A DNA stretch of 25,592 bases from an uncultured Collinsella sp. (GTDB lineage: Bacteria; Actinomycetota; Coriobacteriia; Coriobacteriales; Coriobacteriaceae), in NCBI GenBank assembly GCA_902496115.1, contig CABUZK010000025.1, positions 1 through 25,592 of the forward strand, in the 5' to 3' direction. Both the position numbers and the translations under genes were made by a program. Below, in pieces: positions 1-7,405 of the stretch (positions within the stretch are counted from its first letter, which is position 1; each line of letters opens with the position of its first letter). The notes under the pieces were generated by a model that had not been told where the DNA came from, did no database searches, and saw only the letters and a list, made by a program, of their open reading frames with translations.

Positions 1-1
1 C

Positions 2-106
2 CCCGCCGGTGCCGTCGTGGCCGGTGTCCCCGCCCGCGTCATCAAGATGCGCGACGAGAAGACCGACAGCAAGACCGGCCTCGAAGAGGGCTTACGTCAA
101 CTCTAG
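2..106 (+). CDS. dapH: 2,3,4,5-tetrahydropyridine-2,6-dicarboxylate N-acetyltransferase, C-terminal end (partial)
   Basis: Only the last 34 codons are in the window; the reading frame starts at base 2 and ends with TAG at 104-106. The peptide starts with the Gly-Ala-Val-Val-Ala-Gly-Val-Pro-Ala-Arg-Val-Ile-Lys pattern that closes left-handed beta-helix (hexapeptide) acyltransferases. It then shows Asp-Glu-Lys-Thr-x-Ser-Lys-Thr and an ending Leu-Arg-Gln-Leu, which I recognise as the typical tail of DapH. DapH acetylates tetrahydrodipicolinate in the acetyl branch of lysine and diaminopimelate synthesis. The family is clear as a hexapeptide transferase; DapH rather than another member rests on the tail only. 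Confidence 0.75.
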   Translation, partial: PAGAVVAGVPARVIKMRDEKTDSKTGLEEGLRQL

Positions 107-110
107 GGCT

Positions 111-132
111 GCGCAGTTTTACCAAACCGCGC
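111..132 (+). terminator. Hairpin just after dapH
   Basis: Arms GCGCAGTTT (111-119) and AAACCGCGC (124-132) pair with one mismatch around a TACC loop, five bases after the dapH stop. No T-run follows, so it may be a 3' end stabiliser rather than a true intrinsic terminator. Confidence 0.4.
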
Positions 133-148
133 AACTAGTCGACGCTGC

Positions 149-246
149 AAACGGCCCAGAGCGGCAATCTGACGTTCAATCGTCGGGCATGACCAAAAGG
201 TCAATGCCCTCCTCTTTCACGTCACCTTGCTCGCTCTGGGGCGTTT
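149..246. repeat. 98-bp nested intergenic palindrome
   Basis: Three collinear inverted-repeat blocks are nested. The outer arms are AAACGGCCCAGAGCG (149-163), extended by GCAA at 164-167, against CGCTCTGGGGCGTTT (232-246), extended by TTGC at 227-230; 14 of 15 bases match, plus the extension. The middle arms are GACGT (171-175) against ACGTC (219-223). The inner arms are GGGCATGACC (185-194) against GGTCAATGCCC (199-209) around an AAAA loop. Unpaired segments on the two sides are of similar length. It lies between the convergent dapH and yejK-like genes. It could be a structured RNA, an elaborate terminator (CGTTTT closes it on the plus strand) or a mobile palindromic element. Confidence 0.7.
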
Positions 247-291
247 TCGCTGACGTATGTTCAACCAGTGGCGTAATTAAGCCCCAAGTAA

Positions 292-326
292 AAAGGCCGA
301 AGCCCTCATCCGAGGCTTCGGCCTTT
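292..326. terminator. Bidirectional intrinsic terminator between dapH and the yejK-like gene
   Basis: A perfect 13-bp stem, AAAGGCCGAAGCC (292-304) with GGCTTCGGCCTTT (314-326), encloses a 9-base loop. It is followed on the plus strand by GTTTTT and bounded on the other side by an A-run, so it can serve both convergent transcripts. Confidence 0.9.
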
Positions 327-352
327 GTTTTTCAGCAGCGCCCAAGCGCAGT

Positions 353-1357
353 TTATCGATTCTCAATTGACCCGATGTTTTTGAGCTCGATGGAGATGAG
401 GCCGTTGGGCTCGTTGACGAACTCGATATACTCGGAGTTCGAACCCATCTCGGCCGGGAAGCTGATTTCGATACCCGTGTCGGTACGGATCTTGTGATTG
501 CGCACGGCAGCGCGCTCGACCTGCTTGCGCTCCACGGGAACGCGCTCGGGAACCTTCTCCTCGGTCAGTGCCGCGCGCACGCTTTCCTTGATGACCGGTT
601 CGTCCTCAAAGACCTCATCGACGATATCCCAAGGCGGCAGCTCCTCGTCATCCTCAACCTTCTCGGCAACGGCAGCCTTAACCTTGGCGAGTGCCACGGC
701 CGTATTGGCACCATGCTCCTCGGCGACTTCCTCGACCACACGCGTCACGGTGTCGATGACCTCCTTGCCCGATACACCCGTGTCGCACTGCAGCAGGCCA
801 TCGGGGATAAGCATACGGTCCTCGCCGGCAATCTTGCGCTTCTTGTCCACGTAGCCGATCTCCATGGTACTCGCGCGCACGATGGCATAGCTCGGCACCT
901 TTTGCGAGGGGTTTGGCAGAATAGCGTAGTGGCGCGCGATGTCGTTGCGTACCTCCCCCTCCTCGCGGCCCACTTCGTGCATAAAAGCCTGCTTGGAGCC
1001 CAGCAGCATCACGGCAAACCAGCGGGCATCCTCATCGTCGTCAAAATCGGCCACGAGCACGTCGGTGGACTCGGCTTTCTCGGCTTTGGTGAGCTCGGAA
1101 GAGATGAACTCCGCAATCTGCTGCGACAGGTCCACGAACTCGCGCTCGCCAAAGAAATAGCCCTTGAGTTCGCCGCCAAACGCAGAGTTCTCGGCAAACG
1201 TGGCACGTTTATTGTCGGCCGAGGTTCGTGCGCGGCGCAGATGCGTGGTCACGAAGTTGCGCACGGTACGGCTTTCGATATCGAGCTCGCGCTGGCTCAT
1301 AACGTTAACGGCAGAGTCAAAGTCCAGGATATGCAGAATCGCGTGATTGATTTTCAT
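353..1357 (-). CDS. Nucleoid-associated protein, YejK/NdpA family
   Basis: A 334-residue protein starting with Met-Lys-Ile-Asn-His-Ala-Ile-Leu-His-Ile-Leu, the usual opening of the YejK/NdpA (37-kDa nucleoid-associated protein) family. Length fits the family (about 335). Further family-like features are the Ser-Ala-Phe-Gly-Gly-Glu-Leu stretch near residue 60, a central block around Ser-Tyr-Ala-Ile-Val-Arg, and an acidic segment at about 225-255. Members bind DNA and associate with the nucleoid; their exact job is poorly known. I chose the ATG at 1355-1357 because a GGA element sits nine bases before it; the in-frame ATG at 1366 has no room for a binding site. The gene converges on dapH and shares the terminator at 292-326. 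The family is best known from Proteobacteria. Family call fairly sure, function only at family level. Confidence 0.8.
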   Translation of the reverse strand: MKINHAILHILDFDSAVNVMSQRELDIESRTVRNFVTTHLRRARTSADNKRATFAENSAFGGELKGYFFGEREFVDLSQQIAEFISSELTKAEKAESTDVLVADFDDDEDARWFAVMLLGSKQAFMHEVGREEGEVRNDIARHYAILPNPSQKVPSYAIVRASTMEIGYVDKKRKIAGEDRMLIPDGLLQCDTGVSGKEVIDTVTRVVEEVAEEHGANTAVALAKVKAAVAEKVEDDEELPPWDIVDEVFEDEPVIKESVRAALTEEKVPERVPVERKQVERAAVRNHKIRTDTGIEISFPAEMGSNSEYIEFVNEPNGLISIELKNIGSIENR

Positions 1358-1436
1358 ATACGGCATTCCGTTCTAGATCGATTTCGGCACGAACCAGTAT
1401 AGCGGTCGAGCCCGCCCCAAGCGCATCGGAGATTGC

Positions 1437-1467
1437 TGCATTGGGGCCAGGTTTCTCTGCACCAATG
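1437..1467. repeat. Diverged half copy of the GGGGACAGGTTT-type repeat
   Basis: TGCATTGGGGCCAGGTTT followed by CTCTGCACCAATG matches about 27 of 31 positions of the right arm of the palindrome at 2648-2721, read in the opposite orientation. CATTGG (1439-1444) and CCAATG (1462-1467) close it as a hairpin. It ends one base before the stop codon of the Mbeg1-like gene. Confidence 0.6.
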
Positions 1468-1468
1468 G

Positions 1469-2629
1469 TTAACGCAGGAGCTCGGACTGCCAGGCCTCGA
1501 GTTGTTCTGCCAGACTCTTACCGGCAGCGGACATGTCGATCTGAGGGCGTTTGGGCAGCAATGCACATCTAAGGATTGCCGCGATGGTCTGCGAAACAAA
1601 ATGGCGCGTATCCTTGTCAAAGCCTTGGGCGGCCCGGAGCATCACAGGCAGGTTCTCGCGCATGTTCCCGGCGATATCCGCAAAACGTTCGGCGCCCGTA
1701 GCCTCAAACACGGAGAACAACGCATCTACAAAACGCTCGCGCTCGCCAGGTGACACTGCAAGCAGCATCTCGCGAATAGAGCCATCAACATATCGCGCGC
1801 CAGCAGACAGGCGTTCGCAATACACAAAATCGCAGCCGTCGACCACCCAGCTAAAGGGATTGTGTTGCAGCAGGCTAAACTCGGTGCTTTCGACGATAGC
1901 GTAGTCCTCTTGCGTCTCGAACATCATGCCGAAGATCGAAGACTGGGGCAGGGTTTTATCAATACGACCAGAAAGGCTCGCAAAGGCGTCTCCGTTCAGA
2001 AACTCCTCGACAAAGCCAGGGCCATCGTGGGAGAAGACCCGCTCAATCCGGTTGCGAGCACCGCTTGAGCACATCGCTGCACCATACACAGCCAGATTTC
2101 CGCCCTTGGAATGGCCTCCGCACAAGAGCGGCCCGTCAATCGCATCCGCCGCCTCGTCCACATAACGCGCCGCGGATTCCTGGGCCGGCACAGGACACCG
2201 GAACGCCATGTTAAAGTCCTCTTTCCAGCCCACAATCGTGCTGTCGGTCCCTCGGAAGGAAAGATAGCTAAACCCCGCCGGAAACCGGAACGCCATGGCT
2301 GCAAACTGCTCTGTCGCCACCACATCGCTCACGGCACGATAGCCGCAAACGTGCACGCCACGGTAGCGAGGGCTTGCTGCCACGGCCTCCAACAAGGCCC
2401 TGCTCCCCTCTGGATCCCACAAGTCGTCAATCATGTCCCGGTAGCACTCGGCACGCAGCAGCTCGCGTACGTCTAGGCCCTGCCAGTTCGTCAGCTCTGC
2501 CATATCACCCGGCAAACGCAAATAGGACAACCACGCAAAGACCAGGCTATCCACCGCGCAGAACGGCCGCTCCTCAAACGGATCAAACGTCGTCTGGGCA
2601 TAGGTCAAAAAATTAGGCGAATCAGACAT
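1469..2629 (-). CDS. Mbeg1-like (DUF2974) alpha/beta hydrolase
   Basis: A 386-residue protein with a lipase-type nucleophile elbow, Gly-Gly-His-Ser-Lys-Gly-Gly-Asn-Leu-Ala, near residue 172. An upstream Tyr-Leu-Ser-Phe-Arg-Gly-Thr-Asp segment near residue 123 is the oxyanion-side strand. Both are typical of the Mbeg1-like (DUF2974) branch of lipase-related hydrolases. The N-terminal Ala-Val-Asp-Ser-Leu-Val-Phe-Ala-Trp-Leu-Ser-Tyr opening also fits. The candidate nucleophile is the Ser of His-Ser-Lys. There is no signal peptide, so it is likely cytosolic; the substrate is unknown. The start at 2627-2629 has GGGAGG close before it. The gene is flanked by inverted copies of one repeat (1437-1467 and 2648-2721). 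It appears monocistronic. Confidence 0.8.
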   Translation of the reverse strand: MSDSPNFLTYAQTTFDPFEERPFCAVDSLVFAWLSYLRLPGDMAELTNWQGLDVRELLRAECYRDMIDDLWDPEGSRALLEAVAASPRYRGVHVCGYRAVSDVVATEQFAAMAFRFPAGFSYLSFRGTDSTIVGWKEDFNMAFRCPVPAQESAARYVDEAADAIDGPLLCGGHSKGGNLAVYGAAMCSSGARNRIERVFSHDGPGFVEEFLNGDAFASLSGRIDKTLPQSSIFGMMFETQEDYAIVESTEFSLLQHNPFSWVVDGCDFVYCERLSAGARYVDGSIREMLLAVSPGERERFVDALFSVFEATGAERFADIAGNMRENLPVMLRAAQGFDKDTRHFVSQTIAAILRCALLPKRPQIDMSAAGKSLAEQLEAWQSELLR

Positions 2630-2647
2630 GACCCTCCCATCAACAAT

Positions 2648-2721
2648 GGTGCAAGGGGGACAGGCTGGTTTTGCACCGATTGCACCTCATTTGATGCAAA
2701 CAAACCTGTCCCCAATGCACC
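2648..2721. repeat. REP-like imperfect palindrome with GGGGACAG arms
   Basis: The left arm begins GGTGCAAGGGGGACAGG at 2648. The right arm (2695-2721), read on the minus strand, begins GGTGCATTGGGGACAGG and ends TTTGCA. The arms pair with a few mismatches around a loop of about 19 bases. Short palindromes with GGGGACAG cores are, from general knowledge, often scattered repeats; here a related half copy lies at 1437-1467. It sits between the Mbeg1-like gene start and the ldh terminator. Confidence 0.65.
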
Positions 2722-2724
2722 AAA

Positions 2725-2757
2725 AAGGCGCCCGGGCCGTGTGGACCCGGACGCCTT
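2725..2757 (-). terminator. Intrinsic terminator of ldh
   Basis: On the minus strand AAGGCGTCCGGG (2757-2746) pairs with CCCGGGCGCCTT (2736-2725) with one mismatch, around a 9-base loop. It runs into TTTTT at 2726-2722. Confidence 0.85.
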
Positions 2758-2788
2758 CATTGTAGCTTTTCGCTCTAGCGAGCTTGAT

Positions 2789-3739
2789 TTAGCAGGAGAA
2801 GTCGACGCTGTCGATGATGTCCTTAAGGGCCTTTGCAGAGACGGTGAGCTCATGCTGCTCGTCATCGTTCAGCGGCACGGGAACGCGGCAAACGACGCCG
2901 TCGCGGCCAACGACCGTCGGCATGGAGATGGCAAGATCGGACAGGCCGTACTCGCCCACCATGAGCGAGGAGACAGGCAGAACGGTCTGCTCATCACGCA
3001 TGACGGCGGTGCAGATGCGCTTGACGGCCATGGCGACGCCATAGTAGGTGGCGTGCTTCTTCTCGATGATGGTGTAGGCGGAGTTCTTGACGTCCTCGGC
3101 GATACGCTTCTCAGCAGCCTCATGCTCCAGGTGACCGTGAAGCTCGCAGAAGGTGTTCAGCGGCACGCCGGCAACCTGAGCGCTGGACCAAGCGACGAAC
3201 TCGGAGTCACCGTGCTCGCCCATGACGTAGGCCTGGACATCGCGCGGGTCAACCTCGACGTGAGCGCCGAGCATCTGCTGCAGACGGCCGGTGTCGAGCA
3301 CGGTGCCGGAGCCGATGACATGGCCCTCGGGCAGGCCGGACATCTTGATGGCGGCGTAGGTCAGAACGTCGACCGGGTTGGAGACGATGAGTAGAATGCC
3401 GTCGAAGCCAGACTTCTTAATCTCGGGAATAATGGACTTAAAGATGCTGACGTTCTTGTTGACCAGGTCCAGGCGGGTCTCACCGGGCTTCTGGGCAGCG
3501 CCAGCGGTGACGACGATCATGGCGGCGTCGGCGACATCGGAATAATCGCCGGCGTAGATCTTCATCGGCTCGGCAAACGTCATGCCGTGCGCGATATCCA
3601 GAGCCTCACCCTCGGCGCGGTTCTTGTCCACGTCGATAAGGACCATCTCGGAGAACAGACCGCTCTGCATCAGCGCGAACGCCGAAGACGAACCGACGAA
3701 ACCGCAGCCGACAATAGCGACCTTCTTCTCGTTAACCAT
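2789..3739 (-). CDS. ldh: L-lactate dehydrogenase
   Basis: A 316-residue NAD-dependent L-lactate dehydrogenase that reduces pyruvate to lactate and regenerates NAD+ in fermentation. The Rossmann motif Gly-Cys-Gly-Phe-Val-Gly lies at 11-16. The substrate loop Ala-Ala-Gln-Lys-Pro-Gly-Glu-Thr-Arg (81-89) carries Gln at the specificity position, where malate dehydrogenases have Arg; this supports lactate dehydrogenase. Also present are Asn121 in Ser-Asn-Pro-Val-Asp, Arg152 in Leu-Asp-Thr-Gly-Arg-Leu, and the catalytic His in Gly-Glu-His-Gly-Asp (about 174-178). The ATG at 3737-3739 is preceded by GGGAG with a six-base gap; an upstream in-frame start at 3817 would read through a hairpin and is unlikely. 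The leader holds the hairpin at 3766-3796, and the gene ends in a good terminator. I saw no clear Rex operator. Confidence 0.93.
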   Translation of the reverse strand: MVNEKKVAIVGCGFVGSSSAFALMQSGLFSEMVLIDVDKNRAEGEALDIAHGMTFAEPMKIYAGDYSDVADAAMIVVTAGAAQKPGETRLDLVNKNVSIFKSIIPEIKKSGFDGILLIVSNPVDVLTYAAIKMSGLPEGHVIGSGTVLDTGRLQQMLGAHVEVDPRDVQAYVMGEHGDSEFVAWSSAQVAGVPLNTFCELHGHLEHEAAEKRIAEDVKNSAYTIIEKKHATYYGVAMAVKRICTAVMRDEQTVLPVSSLMVGEYGLSDLAISMPTVVGRDGVVCRVPVPLNDDEQHELTVSAKALKDIIDSVDFSC

Positions 3740-3765
3740 TAGAAACTCCCATCTCTCTCCACAAA

Positions 3766-3796
3766 CAAGCCGCCCGGGAACGACCCGAGCGGCTTG
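3766..3796 (-). terminator. Hairpin in the ldh leader / end of the aminotransferase transcript
   Basis: CAAGCCGCCCGGG (3766-3778) pairs with CCCGAGCGGCTTG (3784-3796), 12 of 13 bases. On the minus strand it is followed by TTTGT, and then within about 15 bases by the ldh ribosome binding site. It can be the terminator of the upstream aminotransferase gene or an attenuator for ldh. Confidence 0.55.
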
Positions 3797-3940
3797 CCGT
3801 AATCCCAATACATCCAATCGGGACTTTGATTATGCTCCTATTCGCAGCCAAATATCGACCGTTTACCGAAATTATTTGCAGGATTCGTAAAATAACTGTA
3901 CGAAATCGGTTTCGAGCTATTGACGAGCCGAAATAAGTTT

Positions 3941-5104
3941 CTAATACAGGCCCGCCTCGCGAATGGCCTCGACAGCCAAAGCGATCTGGTCGGGCGGCAG
4001 GACCAGCGCCATGCGCACATGCCCCTCACCCGAAGGGCCAAAGCTCGCGCCTGGCGTCACCACAACGCCGGCCTTCTCCATAAGCTCCTCGCAAAACGCC
4101 ATGGAATCGGTGCGACCACCGGGAAGCTTGGCCCACACAAACATAGAGCCATGCGCGTTGGGACGCTCCCAGCCCAGGTCCTCAAGACCGTCGCACAGGG
4201 CATCGCGGCGCTCCTGGTACTTCAGGCGCTGCGCCTCGACCTCATCTCGCGGACCGTTCAGGCAGGCGATAGCAGCTTTCTGGATCGGGAAGAACATGCC
4301 AAAGTCGATCTGGCTGCGCAGCTTGGCAAAGGCCGAGACCACGTCCTCGCGACCGACCAAAAAGCCAATGCGGGCACCAGTGACGTTAAACGACTTGGAA
4401 AGCGAGAAGAACTCGACGCCCACCTCGAGCGCACCGGGATACTGCAAAAAGCTTCCGCCCGGCTCACCGTCGAACACGATGTCGGAGTATGCGTTGTCAT
4501 GGACGATGAGCAGGTCGTGCTCGCGGGCAAAAGCGATGATCTCCTCGTAGATCTCGGGCGTGCCCACCGAGCCCACCGGGTTCGCGGGCAGCGACACGAT
4601 CATGTACTTGGCACGATCGGCCACCTCGGGATCGATGCCTGCCACGTAGGGCAGGTAATTGTGCTCGGCAACCAGCGGATAGTACTCGAGTTTGGCATCG
4701 GCGATTTTGGCACCCGCCTCGAAGACCGGATAGCACGGATCGGGCACCAGGATGGTGTCACCCGGATCGAGCAGGGCCAGGCCCAAATGGCCCACGCCCT
4801 CCTGCGTGCCGTTGCACGACTGCACCATAGACGGCGTAATGCCCGAAACGCCAAAGCGACGCTCATAGTAATCGCACACGGCTTGCTTGAGCTCGGGCAG
4901 GTCGCGCAGGGCATACTTCCACATCTCGGGATCTTGGGCTGCCTGCGTGAGCGCCTCGACCACGTGGTCGTACGGCTTAAAGTCGGGCGTGCCCACGCTC
5001 ATGTTGTAAATGGTCTTGCCCTGAGCCTCCAGCGCGAGAAGCTTGTTGTTGAGCGAGGCGAAGACCTCCGCGCCAAAGCGGTCGAGACGCTGCGATGCCT
5101 GCAT
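3941..5104 (-). CDS. PLP-dependent class I/II aminotransferase (diaminopimelate-aminotransferase-like)
   Basis: A 387-residue fold-type I aminotransferase. The PLP lysine is Lys237 in Ser-Leu-Ser-Lys-Ser-Phe-Asn-Val-Thr-Gly-Ala-Arg. The cofactor Asp203 and Tyr206 lie in His-Asp-Asn-Ala-Tyr-Ser-Asp. The usual Asn-Pro-Thr-Gly is Asn-Pro-Val-Gly (about 175-178), and the opening Met-Ser-Val-Gly-Thr-Pro-Asp-Phe (35-42) is typical. Overall it resembles DapL-like and N-acetyl-diaminopimelate aminotransferase-like enzymes. With dapH nearby, a role in the acetyl branch of lysine synthesis (PatA-type) is possible, but the two are not in one operon and the substrate is not proven. The ATG at 5102-5104 has AAAGGTGG before it; an in-frame ATG at 5194 lies upstream of a terminator hairpin and is less likely. 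Confidence 0.85.
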   Translation of the reverse strand: MQASQRLDRFGAEVFASLNNKLLALEAQGKTIYNMSVGTPDFKPYDHVVEALTQAAQDPEMWKYALRDLPELKQAVCDYYERRFGVSGITPSMVQSCNGTQEGVGHLGLALLDPGDTILVPDPCYPVFEAGAKIADAKLEYYPLVAEHNYLPYVAGIDPEVADRAKYMIVSLPANPVGSVGTPEIYEEIIAFAREHDLLIVHDNAYSDIVFDGEPGGSFLQYPGALEVGVEFFSLSKSFNVTGARIGFLVGREDVVSAFAKLRSQIDFGMFFPIQKAAIACLNGPRDEVEAQRLKYQERRDALCDGLEDLGWERPNAHGSMFVWAKLPGGRTDSMAFCEELMEKAGVVVTPGASFGPSGEGHVRMALVLPPDQIALAVEAIREAGLY

Positions 5105-5129
5105 GGTGCCACCTTTCGATATGAAAAAC

Positions 5130-5153
5130 GCGGCGCTCCGACAAGAGCGCCGC
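5130..5153 (-). terminator. Intrinsic terminator after nadE, next to the aminotransferase start
   Basis: A perfect 9-bp stem of GCGGCGCTC (5130-5138) and GAGCGCCGC (5145-5153) around a 6-base loop, followed on the minus strand by GTTTTTC. It lies only about 15 bases before the aminotransferase ribosome binding site, so the aminotransferase promoter must be upstream or overlap it. The stretch 5160-5222 has two TTGCAA boxes 17 bases apart start to start, a possible -35 or operator. Confidence 0.8.
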
Positions 5154-5222
5154 GCGATACGGGCCATCAGATTGCAAAAGTGTAACGCTTGCAACCCCCG
5201 TATTGGTTCAATTTAGCCAACC

Positions 5223-7202
5223 TTAGTCAACTTGATTGAGCGCGTCGATCTGCGCAAGCCACAGACGCGAGCTAGCGTCACTCGGCATACGCCAATCGCC
5301 GCGCGGGCTGAGCGTCACCGAGCCCACCTTGGGACCATCGGGCAGGCAGCTGCGCTTAAACTGCTGGGCAAAGAAGCGACGATAGAACGTGCGCAGCCAC
5401 GTGTAGACGGTCTTGGCATCGTAGACGCCCTCGAAGCTCTTGAGCGCCATGCGGTAGATCTTGCCCGGCTCAAAGCCAAAACGCAGCAGGTAGTAGAGGT
5501 AGTAGTCGTGCAGCTCGTACGGGCCCACCAAATCCTCAGTCTTCTGCGCAATCTCGCCGTCGCCCGTGGGCGGCAGAAGCTCGGGAGATACCGGCGTATC
5601 GAGGATGTCGAGCAGCGTCTCGGCAATACGCCCGCCAAAGACATCGGCAGCATAACGCACCAGATGGCGCACAAGCGTCTTGGGCACGCTCGCGTTGACG
5701 GCATACATGCTCATGTGGTCGCCGTTATAGGTAGCCCAACCGAGTGCCAGCTCCGACAAGTCGCCCGTGCCGATGACAAAACCGCCAGCCTGATTGGCCA
5801 GATCCATCAGAATCTGCGTACGCTCGCGGGCCTGGCTGTTCTCGTAGGTCACGTCCTGCACGGCCGGATCGTGCTCAATGTCCTTGAAGTGCTGCTCCAC
5901 AGCCGCGTGGATCGAAACCTCGCGGAAGCTCACGCCCAGGTCGCGGGCGAGCGACTCGGCATTCGACTTGGTGCGATGCGTCGTGCCAAAGCCGGGCATG
6001 GACACGGCTGTGATACCGGTGCGCGGCAGCCCCAGCGCATCGAAGGCGCGAACTGTCACGAGCAGTGCCAGCGTGGAGTCCAGGCCGCCCGAAAGACCGA
6101 TGACTGCAGCCTTGGTACCCGTATGGGCAAGGCGGGTCTTGAGGCCGGCGGTCTGCAGGTCGAGGATAGTCTCGCAACGCTCGGCCAGGTCGCCATGGTC
6201 GGCCGGCACAAAGGGCGCGCGAGGGAAGACACGGTCGATGCCGAGTGCATCGTGCAGGACAGGTTCGTCTGCCAGCACGCCCTCAAACGAAAATTCAACG
6301 GTCGTGGCCTCCGGTGCATCGTCCGCGCGCGTCCACGTCGTCGAGCGACGGCGCTCGGCAACCAGGCGGTCAAGGTCAACGTCGGCGACGGCCATATCGC
6401 AGGTGAGGAGCTTCGTGGCGGAGAGCTTAGATCCGTTTTCGTAGACGAGGTTCTCGCCCGCAAAGACCATGTCGGTCGTGGACTCGCCCTCGCTCGCATC
6501 TGCATAGGCATAGGCACAGTACAGGCGCGCGCTCTGGTTGGATATGAGGCTGCGTCGGTAATCTGCCTTACCGATAATCTCGTCCGAAGCCGACGGGTTG
6601 AGGATCACCGTCGCACCGGCAAGCGCCATCTCGGTCGAAGGGGGCGCCGGCACCCATAGGTCCTCGCAGACCTCAACGCCCAGCACCATGTCCTCGGCAC
6701 CTTCATCACAGCAGCGGTAGACAAGCCCCGAACCCAGCGGAACCGGACCCTGACCGGCAAACTCGACCCACACAGGATCTGCGGGCGCCGGAGCAAACCA
6801 GCGGCGCTCGTAGAACTCGCCATAGTTGGGCAGATACTTCTTGGCCGTAAGACCCAAAAGCTCGCCCGCGCAGCACACGGCGGCGCAGTTGTAGATATTC
6901 TCGGCAACTGCAACGGGAAGACCGATGGTAAAGACAATCGGCAGCTCGCGGGTTTCATCGAGAATATGTGCCAGTGCGGTCTCGCAGGCATGCAGCAATG
7001 TACGGTTATGGAACAGATCAGCCGCGGTATAGCCGGTCAGGTTAAGCTCGGGCAGCACCAGCGCGCGGACGCCGCGCTCGGTAGCCTCGCGAACAGCCGC
7101 CAGCGCAACCTCGGCATTGCCCTCGACATCGGCCACGCGAATCCGCGGCGACGCCGCCGCCACACGCAAAAAGCCATCAGACTGAGAAAGGTGAAGATTC
7201 AT
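5223..7202 (-). CDS. nadE: Glutamine-dependent NAD+ synthetase
   Basis: A 659-residue two-domain enzyme that makes NAD+ from nicotinic acid adenine dinucleotide, ATP and glutamine. The N-terminal nitrilase-type glutaminase domain shows Glu52 (Leu-Pro-Glu-Leu-Asn-Leu-Thr-Gly-Tyr), Lys121 or Lys122 (Ala-Lys-Lys-Tyr-Leu-Pro-Asn-Tyr) and Cys179 (Glu-Val-Cys-Glu-Asp-Leu-Trp), the expected Glu-Lys-Cys triad. The C-terminal synthetase domain has the PP-loop Leu-Ser-Gly-Gly-Leu-Asp-Ser-Thr near residue 370. It also has Gly-Thr-Gly-Asp-Leu-Ser-Glu-Leu-Ala-Leu-Gly-Trp near 490. Length matches long actinobacterial-type NadE. The ATG at 7200-7202 has GGGAG seven bases before it; the upstream in-frame ATG at 7229 lacks one. 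The gene diverges from the membrane protein at 7406; 7203-7405 holds their promoters, with TACAAT on the minus strand near 7252 as a weak -10 candidate. A terminator follows at 5130-5153. Confidence 0.95.
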   Translation of the reverse strand: MNLHLSQSDGFLRVAAASPRIRVADVEGNAEVALAAVREATERGVRALVLPELNLTGYTAADLFHNRTLLHACETALAHILDETRELPIVFTIGLPVAVAENIYNCAAVCCAGELLGLTAKKYLPNYGEFYERRWFAPAPADPVWVEFAGQGPVPLGSGLVYRCCDEGAEDMVLGVEVCEDLWVPAPPSTEMALAGATVILNPSASDEIIGKADYRRSLISNQSARLYCAYAYADASEGESTTDMVFAGENLVYENGSKLSATKLLTCDMAVADVDLDRLVAERRRSTTWTRADDAPEATTVEFSFEGVLADEPVLHDALGIDRVFPRAPFVPADHGDLAERCETILDLQTAGLKTRLAHTGTKAAVIGLSGGLDSTLALLVTVRAFDALGLPRTGITAVSMPGFGTTHRTKSNAESLARDLGVSFREVSIHAAVEQHFKDIEHDPAVQDVTYENSQARERTQILMDLANQAGGFVIGTGDLSELALGWATYNGDHMSMYAVNASVPKTLVRHLVRYAADVFGGRIAETLLDILDTPVSPELLPPTGDGEIAQKTEDLVGPYELHDYYLYYLLRFGFEPGKIYRMALKSFEGVYDAKTVYTWLRTFYRRFFAQQFKRSCLPDGPKVGSVTLSPRGDWRMPSDASSRLWLAQIDALNQVD

Positions 7203-7405
7203 AAGAATGCTCCCGTGCGTAGACGCCATTCACAACAATTAGCAAGCCCTATTGTAGTTCAACCGCCGGGTGTAACCGCATCCCACCAACTTGGTGAGCA
7301 ATTGATGAGTTGATGATATCTGTTAAATGTCACGTACGATTCACATCTGGTGGGTACCCTGATGGCTACATGAAACGAAGCAGATTTACACCGGGAGGGC
7401 CCCGT

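Noticed and set aside
9..497. Plus-strand 162-codon ORF over the dapH end and the intergenic palindrome
   Set aside because: Different frame from the recognisable DapH tail and it runs through a terminator.
494..1402. Plus-strand 302-codon ORF opposite the YejK-like gene
   Set aside because: It is a shadow: composition follows the opposite strand's codons, no ribosome binding site, and the minus-strand protein has clear family motifs.
5102..5122. GGTGGCACC before the aminotransferase start, which recalls the T-box tRNA-acceptor motif
   Set aside because: It lies after, not before, the terminator hairpin and serves as the ribosome binding site; no specifier stem was seen.
3920..5185. Plus-strand 421-codon ORF opposite the aminotransferase
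   Set aside because: Antisense to a protein with intact PLP-site motifs; low-complexity Arg/His/Leu-rich translation typical of shadows.
6270..6290. GGACAGGTTCGTCTGCC inside nadE, similar to the GGGGACAGGTTT repeat
   Set aside because: It lies within conserved coding sequence without the GGGG part or a palindrome; chance similarity.
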